Positions 43,225 through 54,328 of a stretch of DNA of 64,000 nucleotides are shown one piece after another (within the stretch, counting starts at the first letter, position 1; the number at the start of each line of letters is the position of its first letter). The DNA is taken from NCBI RefSeq assembly GCF_000151315.2, contig NW_011887295.1, forward strand, positions 2,010,358 to 2,074,357, in the 5' to 3' direction. The stretch is from Capsaspora owczarzaki ATCC 30864 (taxonomy: Eukaryota; Opisthokonta; Filasterea). Under the pieces are notes generated by a model. That model saw nothing but the letters and a program-made list of their open reading frames with translations, made no database searches and was not told the origin of the DNA. The translations under genes were made by a program, and so were the position numbers.

Positions 43225-45172
43225 GGTGGCCGCGCACTGGAAGCCAAGGTTGTCATTCTGGGCTCGCAAGGTGAGCGAGTTTGAATGTGGCTATGGCGGG
43301 GGGGGGGGAAGGGAAAGAGGGAGCAGAGCAGAGCGAGTGACCTTCGGTTGGCTCTCTGGCGCGGGTCTCTGAGAATGCTGCAGCCTGCATGTCACGCGAG
43401 TGTGCTGGAGTGGCAATGAGTCGCAGGAGGCCGCGGGGAGGGCGGGAGAAGCAGGGCCTGGTGAACAGGAGAAGGGGGGCACACGTCGAAGGAGCGAACA
43501 TGACCTGAGAGAGAAGATGAGTAGAAGCGTGGAACAGTCGGGGGGAGGACTATTGCCGCTCGTGCATGCAGCAAACCAGCAGAGAGACCCAAACGCCGGA
43601 GCTCACAACTGAACTGAGTGAATGAGCGAATGAGTGATGAGCGAATGAGTGAGAGTGGAAGGGGGAAAGTGAGTGACTTGACTGCGGGACGCCTGACATT
43701 GAGTCGCTGCAAATGCAAATGCTACTCCACTGGCACAGCAACAGCCTCCCCGCGCCCGCCTCCCCTCGGTTTGCAAAGTACGCATCGATGCAAGCAAATA
43801 GGAGGGATGAGTGAAAGAGGAAAGCAATCAAAGGATACGGCGACTTGTGATGAGAGAAGCAGCAAAACGAGCTGTCGGCAATGCAACGCACAGCAAAAAA
43901 AAAAAAAAAAAAAGCGACTTCTTTCATCTCCAAACACTTTGATTTCAAGCTGGTCAACTGATACTGACAAAAGGCAACAAGATGAGGAGGCGGAGGAGGA
44001 GGAGGAGGAGGACGGATGGACGTAATTGCGAAAGACGCTCGACTCTGATGACAATGTCTGAGAAACTTTTGGTCCTAACTTTTGTTTTTGTTGTCTCATT
44101 GTCTGAGACAGGCGTTGGAAAGACCTCGCTCGTGCTACGATACGTCCAGGGAACATATGCAGCAGATATCACGTCAACGATCGGAGCATCATTCATGACT
44201 CGGAAAATGTATGGAGCGCTGTTTTGAGCACTTGTGTGAAGCTGTTGCTGGTTTTAGAGGCCCCTCACCCCGCACCCGTTTTCTGCGCCCTTTGAATGCA
44301 ACAGGACGGTTGACCGCTGCCAAGTGCGGATGCAGGTCGGTGCTTTGTTTTGGAATTTGGTTGCATCTCGCCATTTCTCGACTGACGCCCAACCCACCGA
44401 AACTGTGCAGATTTGGGACACCGCCGGCCAGGAGCGCTTTCGCTCGATGGCACCCATGTACTACCGTGGAGCAAATGCCGCGTTGCTTGTGTACGACATT
44501 ACAGACGAACAGACGTTTGACGACATCAAGTCTTGGGTAAAAGGTGAGCGGTCAAACACTTCGGAACGCCCTTTGGACTTTGAAATGCCTTGTTCTCACT
44601 GCACACTCTCCTCCATACCCCTTCTCGTTGCTATAGAACTGCAACACAACGTGGATAGCGACATTGGTAAGCAGAGACCTTTTCGTGCATCGAGATTCAA
44701 ACTTTTCATCCATTTTACCGACTTTAACCTCTGATCCTTTGATACAACTAGTCCTCGTCCTGGTTGGCAACAAATCCGACATGGCGAGCCAGCGCAAGGT
44801 GTCTGGAGAAACTGCTGCCATCTACGCCGAGGAAATTAACGCCCTCTTCTTTGAGACATCGGCAAAGGCGGATAGCGGTAGGTCGCGTGTATTCAAATCC
44901 TCATTGATTGCATTTTGTTCACATGCTCAACTTTTTGTGCTTCTGTTGACCAACGTATTGTGACGAGCACAGGCATTAGCGACGCCTTCTTGCACGCTGC
45001 TCGAGAAATGATCAAGCTGCGGACGGGATCGGATGAAGGTGACTCGAATGTAGGTTTTGGAAGCTTCTCGGGACGTCCTGGTGGCGCCGGATCTGCGACG
45101 GTTCGGCCAGGAGCAGGACAAGCTGGCCAACCGACCGGTACAACAGTTCAGGTTTCTTGCTGTGGTAGTTAA
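43156..45172 (+). CDS. Rab5-group small GTPase (Rab5/21/22-like)
   Basis: Membrane-traffic GTPase of the endocytic Rab group. Seven exons join in phase: 43156-43270, 44112-44208, 44305-44335, 44411-44543, 44637-44666, 44752-44877, 44973-45172 (243 residues). G-motifs: P-loop GSQGVGKTS (interrupted by intron 1), switch [22 protein letters not shown] and ETSAK. C-terminus SCCGS gives a double-cysteine prenylation site. The GASFMT and LAPMYYRG-like (MAPMYYRG) stretches point to Rab22/31, while [10 protein letters not shown] and SWVKEL resemble Rab21, so the subfamily is open. A 13-residue Gln run from CAG repeats sits near the N-terminus (43186-43222). Intron 1 is 841 bp, far longer than others here; exons 3 and 5 are 31 and 30 nt. 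Confidence 0.92.
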
Positions 45173-45522
45173 CAGTTTGCGTGGAATACAAAACATTTGC
45201 GCCAACAAAAACCCTTTCGACTGAGCCAACACAGTCAAGTTGGTAACGTGTACTCATACTGAACATCGATACAGAAGGTTTAATTGAAACAAGATGAAAC
45301 AAATGAAAAGAATTTTAAAAAAGAATCAACAGAAAAAAAAAAGCTTAAAAATCGAGTATCAAACCCAACTTGAAGGGGAAGGGGTGAATGGAACGCAAAG
45401 AGAGGGAAAAGAAGAAAAACTCAACCGGTCAAATACAAAACATGCATAAAAAAAAGAAAGAAGATCAAAAGGAGAGGGGCGACAACAAGAGTAAAAAGAA
45501 AAAAAAACAAACGATCAAAGAA
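45173..45522. other. Convergent 3' spacer, Rab / phospholipase C
   Basis: 350 bp between facing stop codons. Strongly A-rich on the plus strand from 45300 on. No coding content seen. Confidence 0.5.
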
Positions 45523-45659
45523 TTAAATGGCAATCTGCCAGTCCGCTCCGTCCAAAAGGTCCTCGATAGCAATGTTGACAAACAAGGTTTGGTGGTGCAG
45601 GTGGTCGTCTCCTTCACCTTTCAGATAGATGTGACGAAACCCTGTCGAAGCAAACAAAC

Positions 45660-45710
<51 letters not shown>

Positions 45711-47276
45711 CATGAGTCGCGCTTTCCACGCAAAAACAACCATTTACAACCACACAAGAGTAAAACTCGTACCTTGATTCAGACTGGAGACTGGGGCAAA
45801 GAACTGCCCAAGAAGGCGACGAGACTTGTTCTCGTAAAGCATGAAACCAATCAGGGCCAACTCCGAGTCACCCACGTTGAAATTCAGGGTTTCGTTCCAC
45901 TCGGTGCGTGCCGGCGTACCCGTGCGCGAGTTGGTCTTCTTGCGGGCAGTGTCGGTTGAAGCACCATCGACGCGGACTTCAACCACAAACTCGCTGTCGC
46001 GGAACTTGGCAAACTCGGAATAGTGCAGCACATTTTGGGCCGACAAAATCTGAACAGAAAGCTGCTTGGGCACTGCAGGCTGCGCGTCGGGAGTACCAAT
46101 GATCGAGGCAGGCTTGAGCACGTAGCCGCAGAGGCCATTCACCTGGAACTTGCCGCGATTCATCATCATCGGAATGTCGTTCGTCTGGTAGTTGAGAGCC
46201 ACCATTTGCGAGCCCGTGTTCCAGAACTGCTGAGGATCAAAGTTGCTCGAGTTGAACCGCTTGGCTGCAGGATAGATGCGGTTGAGGAAGCGCTGGTTGT
46301 ACAGCGTGTACTCTGCCAGATTCGTCTGCGCCAGCTTTTTGGCTTTGGACTCGCCAATAGATGTCATCTGGTACCAGACTTGACAAGCTGTTGCAAGGGA
46401 ATGATCGCAAAGCAAAGCGTAAGCCACCGACGTCGACAGCGAGGGCACAAACAAAATCAAAAACCACACACACACACAAAAAAAAAAAAATGCCCACTTA
46501 CCCATGTTATCCTCAAAGCTCACGAAATGCGCCGCTCGGCAGTAAATGGCAAGCTCGGCAAGTTCGGGAGCCACCTTCTCAACTTCAGAGTCTTCCGTAG
46601 AGACTGCCTCCTTTTCTTCTTTGGTTTCCTTGTCCTTGTCCTTGTCGCGGGTCTCTTTCTTGTCCTTGGCCGTGACGGCGGGCGCGACTGCGGACGCGTC
46701 CTTCGCCCCGAGTTCGCGCATATCGTTGGCCGAGAGAGCGAGGTCTTGCTCGGATGGCTGGGTGGCCTTGTTGAGCGTGTTGGAGCGGCTGCCGCGGGGC
46801 TTGACCAATGCATCTCCGAGAGACATGCGGCGACCAGTCGCTCGTGGAGTGCTCAGCTGCCCCGTTGCAGCGACCGGGCCGACTCCAGACATTGTGGGAT
46901 CGTCGCGCTTGTTGCCCTTGGCCTTGACAAGAATTTTGTACTTGAGTTGCTCGGGTGATGGCAGCTGTGTTTCAGAGTCGATGCCCACCAGATAGTTGTC
47001 GAGCAGCGCATCGTGGAAGATGCTGCGCAAGTACTTGGCGATAATCACCTGCTGTGGGATGGAGCAATGATTCTCAAACGACAGGATGACCGGGTAGGGT
47101 GACGCCTTGAAGGCGTACGTCTTGATTGCCTTGAGGACATCAACGTAGCGAATCTTGGTGGTCAGTGTGTGGCCGTGATAGATGATTGGTTCGCCGTCGC
47201 TGCCATCCCAGCAGTCAACTGTCGTGAGGAGAGAGCAGAAGGGTTGGTTGGTGCAAAGATCAAGGCATCCGCAGTC

Positions 47277-47320
<44 letters not shown>

Positions 47321-48962
47321 ACAACATACGCTCGACGCAGCGGCAGCCTTCAAGAAGGGAGCGAATGTAGCCCTCGATGGACGACTCTCCCTTCAGTTGG
47401 TCACCAAGAAGATAACTGCGAGTGCAGAAGATTCCAATGTAAGTCCGAGGATCCCTTACAAAGCACACACATCCAAACAAAAACGCAAATAAACTCACGT
47501 GTTGTGGGACGATGCAATGAAATACTCGGAGAGCGGACGCGTCATGTCCTCGTGAAGGGGCAAATGGGCCTTGCGAACGACAATGTTGTCGTCGGAAAGC
47601 AAAAAGAGCGCAAAATCGACCAAATCCAATTGTTCGTTGTTGCGCGAGCTGTATTTGCGAATCATGATGCTGCCTTCGTCGTCAAAAATATCCGTCTCCT
47701 GTCAACAGAATGTCAACAACAAAAAACAAAAAAAAAAGTCAGCAGCAAGACACAGGGTCCAAACACCTTGAGCACCAAAGCAACGCCAAAGGTACGCACC
47801 CCTTGAGCGTAGAGAAAGTCCAAGAAGCACTCCAGATTCATGACAAGTTTGCCGTCAGCGCTCTCCGTCTTGGCGTACTGATGGAAGACGACCTCCACAT
47901 GTGCAGGCATGGTATGCTCGACGTAGGCACGAGCGACTTGTTGGAAGGTCATGGACTCGTGCTCGAGCATGGTCTGTGAGTGGAGACAAAACAACCAAAG
48001 AAAAGCACAAGTTGTGAGAACTCGCAGTCCCAAAATGTACAAAACCAAGAGGAGATTTCACAACAAAAAAAAAACATACCAGGAACTTGCGAGGAATGTC
48101 AGGCTCCGTCTTGCTAAAGTTGAGCAGTTTGTCGAGGAGGAACACTGCGCGTTCGCCAGAAATGGTGTCAATAGTCACTTGGTTGGCCAGCAAGAACTCC
48201 AGCTTGAGCCAGGTCAGGATGCTCGCGTTTCGAGGAGCCGACAAACGCGCCTGCTCGGCAATGTGCTCCAACAGCCGCGACCAGACGAAAAAGTCTTCGA
48301 GCGTTTCGGAGGTGAAGTGCACTTCTTCCCAGTTCGGTCCGTACACGATCGAGAAGGATCGGGCATAGACTTCCGCCACGAGTTTGGTTTCAAACACTTG
48401 CTTGGATGCGCCAAGTCGAACATCGCGGATTGAGCCCAGCAGCACTGTTTTCAAGAAAGGGAAGAACAAAGAAAAAAAATGTCGCCAAACAGACAGTTAG
48501 TCTTAGTATCACATTTGAGTGCGGGGATAAGGCTGCGAACCAAAAAAAAAAACGTACAGGCATTTTTGACCGTGATGCCGCTCTTGTATCGCCAGTACAT
48601 AATTTTGCGCTCCTTGTCGATGGTGACACGGAACCAGGCTGGTGGCTTGTTGACTTTTGAGCGCATCATCATCGATCCCAACTGCGCACGTTCAAAGCAG
48701 GCCTCTGAAATTGGATTGGAGTCAACACCAAATCATCCCCATGAGTAAATCGGATCAACGCGCAAAAAAAGCAACCAACCAAAGGAGACGAGAAAAGGCA
48801 CATACCGATGGACAAGTTCATGACAGACTTGACATCAGCAATGCTGACAGCATTGCGTTTGCCATAGTAATTGGCAATGATGGGATTGCTCTCCTCGATG
48901 CGACCTCCAGCGCTCGACGTGGAAGCGCTAGCCGAAGCGGGTGCAGCTGCGGCTGCGGCCAT
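45523..48962 (-). CDS. PLCD: Phosphoinositide-specific phospholipase C, delta type
   Basis: Cleaves PIP2 to diacylglycerol and IP3. Nine exons join in phase: 48806-48962, 48558-48704, 48080-48444, 47800-47973, 47499-47698, 47330-47415, 46502-47218, 45773-46387, 45523-45641 (859 residues from ATG 48962). Order: PH-like region (WFRVTIDKERKIMYWRY), EF-hand region, X domain with catalytic SSHNTYLLGDQL, VDCWDG, YHGHTLTTKI and SFENHCS, an acidic/lysine-rich X-Y linker, Y domain (LAIYCRAAHFVSFEDN, YPAAKRFNSSNFDPQQFWN, MVALNYQTND, GRFQ-like GKFQVNGLCGYVLKP), and a C2 domain. No SH2, PDZ or Ras-binding domains, so delta type. Upstream of ATG 48962 the frame stays open to an AG acceptor at 49014, in phase with the DEP gene: this may be the 3' half of a larger gene (see the next entries). 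Confidence 0.93.
45661..45708 (+). repeat. Homopolymer run of 48 A inside a PLC intron
   Basis: 48 consecutive A on the plus strand (T on the transcribed strand) in the last PLC intron, on the acceptor side of its donor at 45772. Length in the assembly may be unreliable. Confidence 0.9.
47276..47322 (+). repeat. (CAA)n microsatellite in a PLC intron
   Basis: About 15 CAA units between PLC exons 6 and 7; non-coding. Confidence 0.9.
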
Positions 48963-49013
48963 TTGCGATGTCGTCAGTGGTGCAGGTGCGGTTGGAGCGA
49001 GGTCTGGAGAAGA

Positions 49014-49127
49014 CTACAACAGAGTAGAGAGCAAGCAAGAAAATAAAAAAATTAAAAAAAAAACAGTGAGTCATCCGCCAAGAACGACAAGGGCCCCCCC
49101 CCAAACACAAACATGCACGGCTCGTAC
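49014..49127 (-). other. Candidate intron joining DEP and PLC modules
   Basis: On the minus strand a GTACGA donor follows the CCA codon at 49130-49128. The sequence ends in a pyrimidine-rich stretch with TAG at 49016-49014. Both sides are phase 0: the DEP exon 49128-51968 is 947 whole codons, and 17 codons lie between 49013 and the PLC ATG. Length (114 bp) is typical for this locus. Whether it is spliced cannot be seen from DNA. Confidence 0.55.
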
Positions 49128-50636
49128 TGGAAGCGGCGTTACAACGCTCTTGCTACTCGATTCGCCGCCGTCTGTTTCATCGTCGTCATCAAACACATCG
49201 TCGACAATGTCATCATCGTCGAGGTCTTCGACATCCTCATCGTCTTCCGCAAGGTCAGCCTCGTCAATGGACGTTGCGCTAGACAGGCCACGATGACCGG
49301 ACGGCTCGGCTCCGACAGCAACCACCTCGCCAGGTTGCGAGATGAGGCTGACTGGTCTCGAGCTGGGCTGTGAAGGAGGGTCGGACGACGAGACACTGCC
49401 AGCCTCACTTTTGGGACGACCAGTGGCGCTGCCACCCGAAGGCACATCTTCGAGGCCAACCGATGTATTGGATCGCTTGACGACTTTGCCCATCAGCTTG
49501 CGCGCGCCTCCAAAGGCCTTTTTGCCAAGCGAGGCGGCCGCTCCGCCAACGGCGCCAACACCGCCAACGAGCACGGCCGCCGCGGACGCAACCGCTGCAC
49601 CCGTGGTGGCAGCAGCCGAGGTGGGCTTGCGGACGACACGGGCCGCGCCTTCTTCCGAGAACCGGTACAGGGCAGATGAGTCGTACTTGAAGGACTGGTC
49701 AGAGCCGTTGATGCTTCGAATCAGCCCCTTTTGTAGCATGCGATTGCCCGTCCCGATCGCGTCGTCGACATCCTGGGCCACACCCGTCCAGATGAGCCAG
49801 TTGGCCGCGTCCTTGCCGAGAAATGTTCGACGGTACATTTTGCGCATGTACTTGCGGTCGCGGACATCAACAAAATGCTTCATGCTCGTGACAATGGTTT
49901 GCAGCTCGCGCTGCTTGCGACCGCCCAAAGACGACACCGAGCCTGTGGATAGCAAGGGAGCAGGTCGGTCGCTGCTCGCCCCCGCTGCGGCAGCGCCAGC
50001 ATTGAGCATGACACTGCCTGCAGTCGACATTTTTCGAGTAGCTAAAGGCGAGTTCGACGGGCCGACCGCGGGCGACGACCCAACGGTCGGCGTTGGCGTT
50101 GAAATGGCGGGCGACGGCGTTGCCCCAGGAGGTGATGCGAGTACCGAGTCCAAATCCGAGCCGTAGGTGCTGGTGTAGCGATAAAAGAGGTTTTCGTTCT
50201 TGAAGAGATGGTCGAGCGTGACGTGCTGGAAGAGATTGTTCTTGATCATGAGATTGCCAATGCGCACAGCGTCCTCCTCGTCCTCGGCCACACCACGTGA
50301 CAGAAGCCAGTCCACAGCTTCCGTGCCCACAAAGCAGTCCTTGTACGTTCGCAGCAAAAACTTGCGATCCTTGACCTCGAGACTGCTCATCATGCGAGCT
50401 GCAAGAATATCGAGAGATTGACGAAGCTCGTCCGCCGGGCTCAGATTGTTTGCTGAGCCGTTGAGCGCGCCGAGCTGTTGCAGATTGGTGCTACTGCTGT
50501 TTGGTGGCAACGAGCCGGATGTGGAAGAGATGGATGACTGTGGTGGTTGCTGTTGTTGTTGTAGATGATGATGTGGTGGTGCTGGTGAGTCTGGTGTTGA
50601 CTCTGCGGGTGTGGCAGAGGAGGTTGTTGTTGTTGT

Positions 50637-50667
<31 letters not shown>

Positions 50668-51968
50668 GCTGCAGCAGCCGCTGCGACAGGCGGCGGGACG
50701 TTTTTTGTCGACGACTTTTTCAACGGCCGCAGCTGCTCTTGTGTCAAAACTCGGAGCATGACGGGGAGATTGCGGGAATAGACCCAAGACCCCTTAGTTT
50801 GGCCAGAGTCCTCGTGAACAGTAAAGCGGTAGAGCAGATTTTCATTCTTGAAGGTGTGCTCTTTGAGTACATGGTGGAAAATATCCAGCGTCACCATCAT
50901 GTTGCCGACGCGAATGGCGCCTTGCTCGTCCGCAGCCACGCCGTTCTGAATCATCCATGCGACAGCGTCCTTGCCGACAAAGCAATCCTTGAACGTGCGC
51001 GTCTGCGTCTTGCGGGTGGTAATGTCCAGGCACTGGAGCATTTCGTTGCCGAGCTTGCGAAGCGCATTGTCGAGGTCTTTGAGAGACTTGGTCGTGTCGC
51101 GTAGTAGCAAGATTGCCTCCGGGGTGAGCATGCGCACCATGGCCGTTTGAGGGGCAATGTTCAAATCTTCGCGCTCGGCTTGGCTGTCAATGTCCGTGTC
51201 GGTGCCGTGAGCGGCATCCGAGTCTCCGCCACTGGAGGCAGTGGATCCGTTGATGCCGAGCATCCCAGGGGTGAGCAAGCCGTTGGCGCCGCCGGGGAAG
51301 GAGCCAGAATGGTCGGCGTTGATGGCGTTAATGTTGCCAGTGCTGCCAATGCTGCCGCCAATGCTGGTTCGGTCTGACACGCCCAGCGCAGAATTGCTCT
51401 GGGCGGCGAGAGGATGTGAGCCTCCCGAGCCCACGCTACCGCTTGTTGGGGTCGCGCCACCCCTGCCACCCTCGAGCTCCTCGCGCTCGAGCTGCTCTTC
51501 GTGCACGGCAAACCGATAGAACAGGTTGGGCTCGTTCTTGAAGAGGTGCTCGTTGGTGACGTGGCGAAACAGCTTTTCGATAATCATCATGTTGCCAATC
51601 CGGATGGCATCCTCTTTGGTTTTGGCGAGGTTGTTGCAGAGCAGCCAGGTGACTGCGTCCTTTCCCGTAAAGCACAGCCGATACGTTTTCATCCGTAGCT
51701 TCAACGTGCCGATTCTTAGTGAGCCGAGCATTTGCTGGGCGACATCGTGGAGCATGGCGCGCGTTTCTGCAGACAAGACGAACAATTCGACACCCCCTGC
51801 CGCGGCGCCGCCACTACCACCGCTGCCAGCCTGTTGCAAGGATGCGGCATTGCTGACTGTTCTTGTCACGGGTTGGCTGATGGTGGGCGCGTTCGTGGTG
51901 CTGCGGAGTAGCGTTGGACTCGTCGCGCCAGGGACTGGCTCCACGCTGGCCGTTTGCGCCGCTGCCAT
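49071..51968 (-). CDS. Four-DEP-domain protein (probable N-terminal half of a DEP-PLC fusion)
   Basis: Open frame from ATG 51968. Four DEP-like domains follow one another, each with the hallmark [FL]-x-G-K/T-[DE]-A-V/A-x-W-L/M core: CFTGKDAVTWLL, CFVGKDAVAWMI, CFVGTEAVDWLL and TFLGKDAANWLI, each followed by an IGN/TGN-M-[ML] helix and a LFKNE/FKYD..LYRF strand. DEP domains target proteins to membranes or GPCR complexes. Linkers are Gly/Ser/Ala-rich and include Ala and Gln runs. The C-terminus is strongly acidic (DDDDIVDDVFDDDDE). If it ends at the stop at 49071, the last residues (after VVTPLP) look random and only 108 bp remain to the PLC ATG. If the intron at 49014-49127 is used, it continues into PLC, giving about 1823 residues. 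Confidence 0.85.
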
Positions 51969-52189
51969 CGTCAATGTTTTTCAGAAGTGGAGACCGCAAC
52001 GCTTTGACGATGTTCGGAGAGGGGGAGGGGAAGGGTTAGTTTGGGTCTGTCAGCAGCAACAAGCATCCAGCAGAGTGAGATGCGTCGTTGATGTGATGCG
52101 ATTGAGTGCAAATGTTCGACATTTTTGTTCTTACAAACCTTTTTGAAATGTATGGGTGAAATTTGGTGCTTCGTTTGCTTGTTGGTTCA

Positions 52190-52224
<35 letters not shown>

Positions 52225-52698
52225 CTGTGACAACAATACGGCCGTGTTCTGAGACTCTGTCAACGAAAGCAACAAGCCTGTGAGTACCAAGAGACCAGCG
52301 CGAGAGACGGTGAAAGTGCGTTGGTTGTCTTCCACTTTACTTTGTCCATTCGCGACCGCACTCTCGCCTTCAGCATTGTCATCTCTGTCTCGGTTTCGCC
52401 CTCCCCTCCCCAGCACCCCTGCCATCCCTGCCATCCTGCCATCCTGCCATGAGATAGCGTGCCATCGGATGCGAGCATTGCCCTAACTTGGTTGCGCCTC
52501 GGAATGTCCGCACCTCTGCCCTCTCCGTCGCTCTCTCTCTCTGCTTCACACACCCCCCCCGCGCCAACCCTGGGCCTCGTGCCATCCCGCTCATCTCCCA
52601 CAGCGCATTGCTTCAACTTGCGCCCAGTCTCACTCGTCCTGTCGCTGCTGCTCTCAACTAGAAAAACAATAAAAAATTAAATCATAAAAAAATCATAA

Positions 52699-52732
<34 letters not shown>

Positions 52733-52745
52733 TAGATCGAATTTT

Positions 52746-52777
<32 letters not shown>

Positions 52778-54328
52778 GATTCAAGGCTGCGAATTTTGCT
52801 TGTTGGGTCGTTTGTGCTCTTGTGATTGAGTGGCGATCGCAGCAGAGAAGCGACGTTTGGCGAACGTTGCAGAGAACAAGAGAAAAGTCACAGCGAGATC
52901 ACGCGTTGAAGCAGCGTGGCACAGCACGAAGCGCACCAGGAGAAGCTCAAAAAGCAGAAGAAAGGGAGAAAATCAAAAAAAAAAAAAAAAAAAAAAAAAA
53001 GCGCAGGCTTTTGACGTCCAGTGCCGTGGATGGGGAGCAAACCGAACGAGCGGCCAACGCATGGGGGGGGGGGTGAGAGTAGCGAGGGATGAGGGGGACG
53101 GAGAAGGAGAGACAAGCGACTGTCGAACGAGCTGGAGTCATCCAGAGGGGGGCAGGCGACACTCCCGCTCACCTTCGCCGATTCATCACCCATCGCAAAC
53201 CCCACAGTTCCTCTTCTCCCCCCCCCCTTCGTTTGTCTGGTCAAAGCACAGCCAAGCTTGGCCCCACCAAGCACACGCAGCCACATCCATTCGTGCAATC
53301 GCCCAACCCCGTTCTCCAACGGCCACCCGCCTCATGTCTGATCACCGTTTTCTCTATGAGTGATGATGATGGTGCGCCGCTTCCCCTCCCCCCCGCCTCC
53401 CGATTCGTCGTCAACTGGAGTAACGCTCAAATGCATTTGCGAACAGAGCGAGAACGGCCGACGGGGTTGCTGCTGCAGTGCTTTTCGCAAGGGTCGAAGA
53501 TGGCCTTACAAAGATTTAAAAAAACAAGAACAAAAAAAAAAAAGACTGGCTGAGCGTCCATTGCATCCATGAATCAATGCAAAGAAAGGGTGAGAGGGTG
53601 GAGGGTCCAGTACACGTACAGTGAGGGATGGATCGAGAATCAAGCTTCAAGCGTGCATTTGATTCTGGCGTGGAGAAACAGCGGGGAATGGCAATTCGCC
53701 AAAACGCTCACCGAGAACGCACAGCTGCGACTGCGCAAGCACCAGAAGACAGTACCCGCCAGATAACTTGTGTTAACACGACAAGGCAATCACACTCAGG
53801 CCAAAGAACGAGGCAATTCCCATCAACAACCGACCCTCCAAATCGAGACGCAGCTCACTCGCACGCGCACGCTCGGTTGTGTGTGTGTGTGTGTGTGCTG
53901 GTCTTTGGATTTGTAATTTGTGTTGTGGATTGTTTTGCTTGGATATCCAGGTGTGACAGTAGGTTCAGTGACCCCTCAAAGAAGACGGGCTAGTGGGGTT
54001 GCACAGGGAGAGTAGGGATCAGGGAGTTGTATTGCATTGGCGATGCAGACGTCTGTGCAAAAGCGCATCCAGCTTCCACTGTGCTCGGGCCCAAGAGACA
54101 ATCAGTCGGGAATTTCCACGTCATTGCTGCTGTGGAAATCGTGCTGGAGTGGGCTGCCCGTGCGACTCTGCAGCGACTCATCGAGAGTTGAGATTTTTGG
54201 CGCGAAAACTTCAAAATTTTCTTTCTTTATTTGTTTTTTTTTTTTATTTTTTTTTTATTTGTGGCCGTCTTTCCTGGACTTTTGACTCGATCTTGCTGTC
54301 CTGTTCATCACGAGCACAATGCTCAGCA
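51969..54328. other. 2.4-kb repeat-rich divergent intergenic region
   Basis: Between the DEP gene (minus) and the FYR-domain gene (plus). Contains (CGA)n at 52190-52223, (TAA)n at 52701-52730, a T-run at 52752-52777, an A-run at 52975-53000 and (GT)n near 53880-53898. A few open frames exist (for example 53089-53553) but have no protein-like features. It may hold long 5' UTRs. Confidence 0.5.
52701..52730 (+). repeat. (TAA)n microsatellite
   Basis: Ten TAA units, followed at 52752 by a run of 26 T. Non-coding. Confidence 0.9.

Noticed and set aside
47276-47322. Regularly spaced repeat that could suggest a CRISPR array
   Set aside because: It is a simple CAA microsatellite in an intron of a eukaryotic gene; no spacers.
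53089-53553. 155-codon plus-strand open frame between DEP and FYR genes
   Set aside because: Low-complexity Arg/Pro/Ser sequence ending in a Lys run; no similarity pattern recognised.
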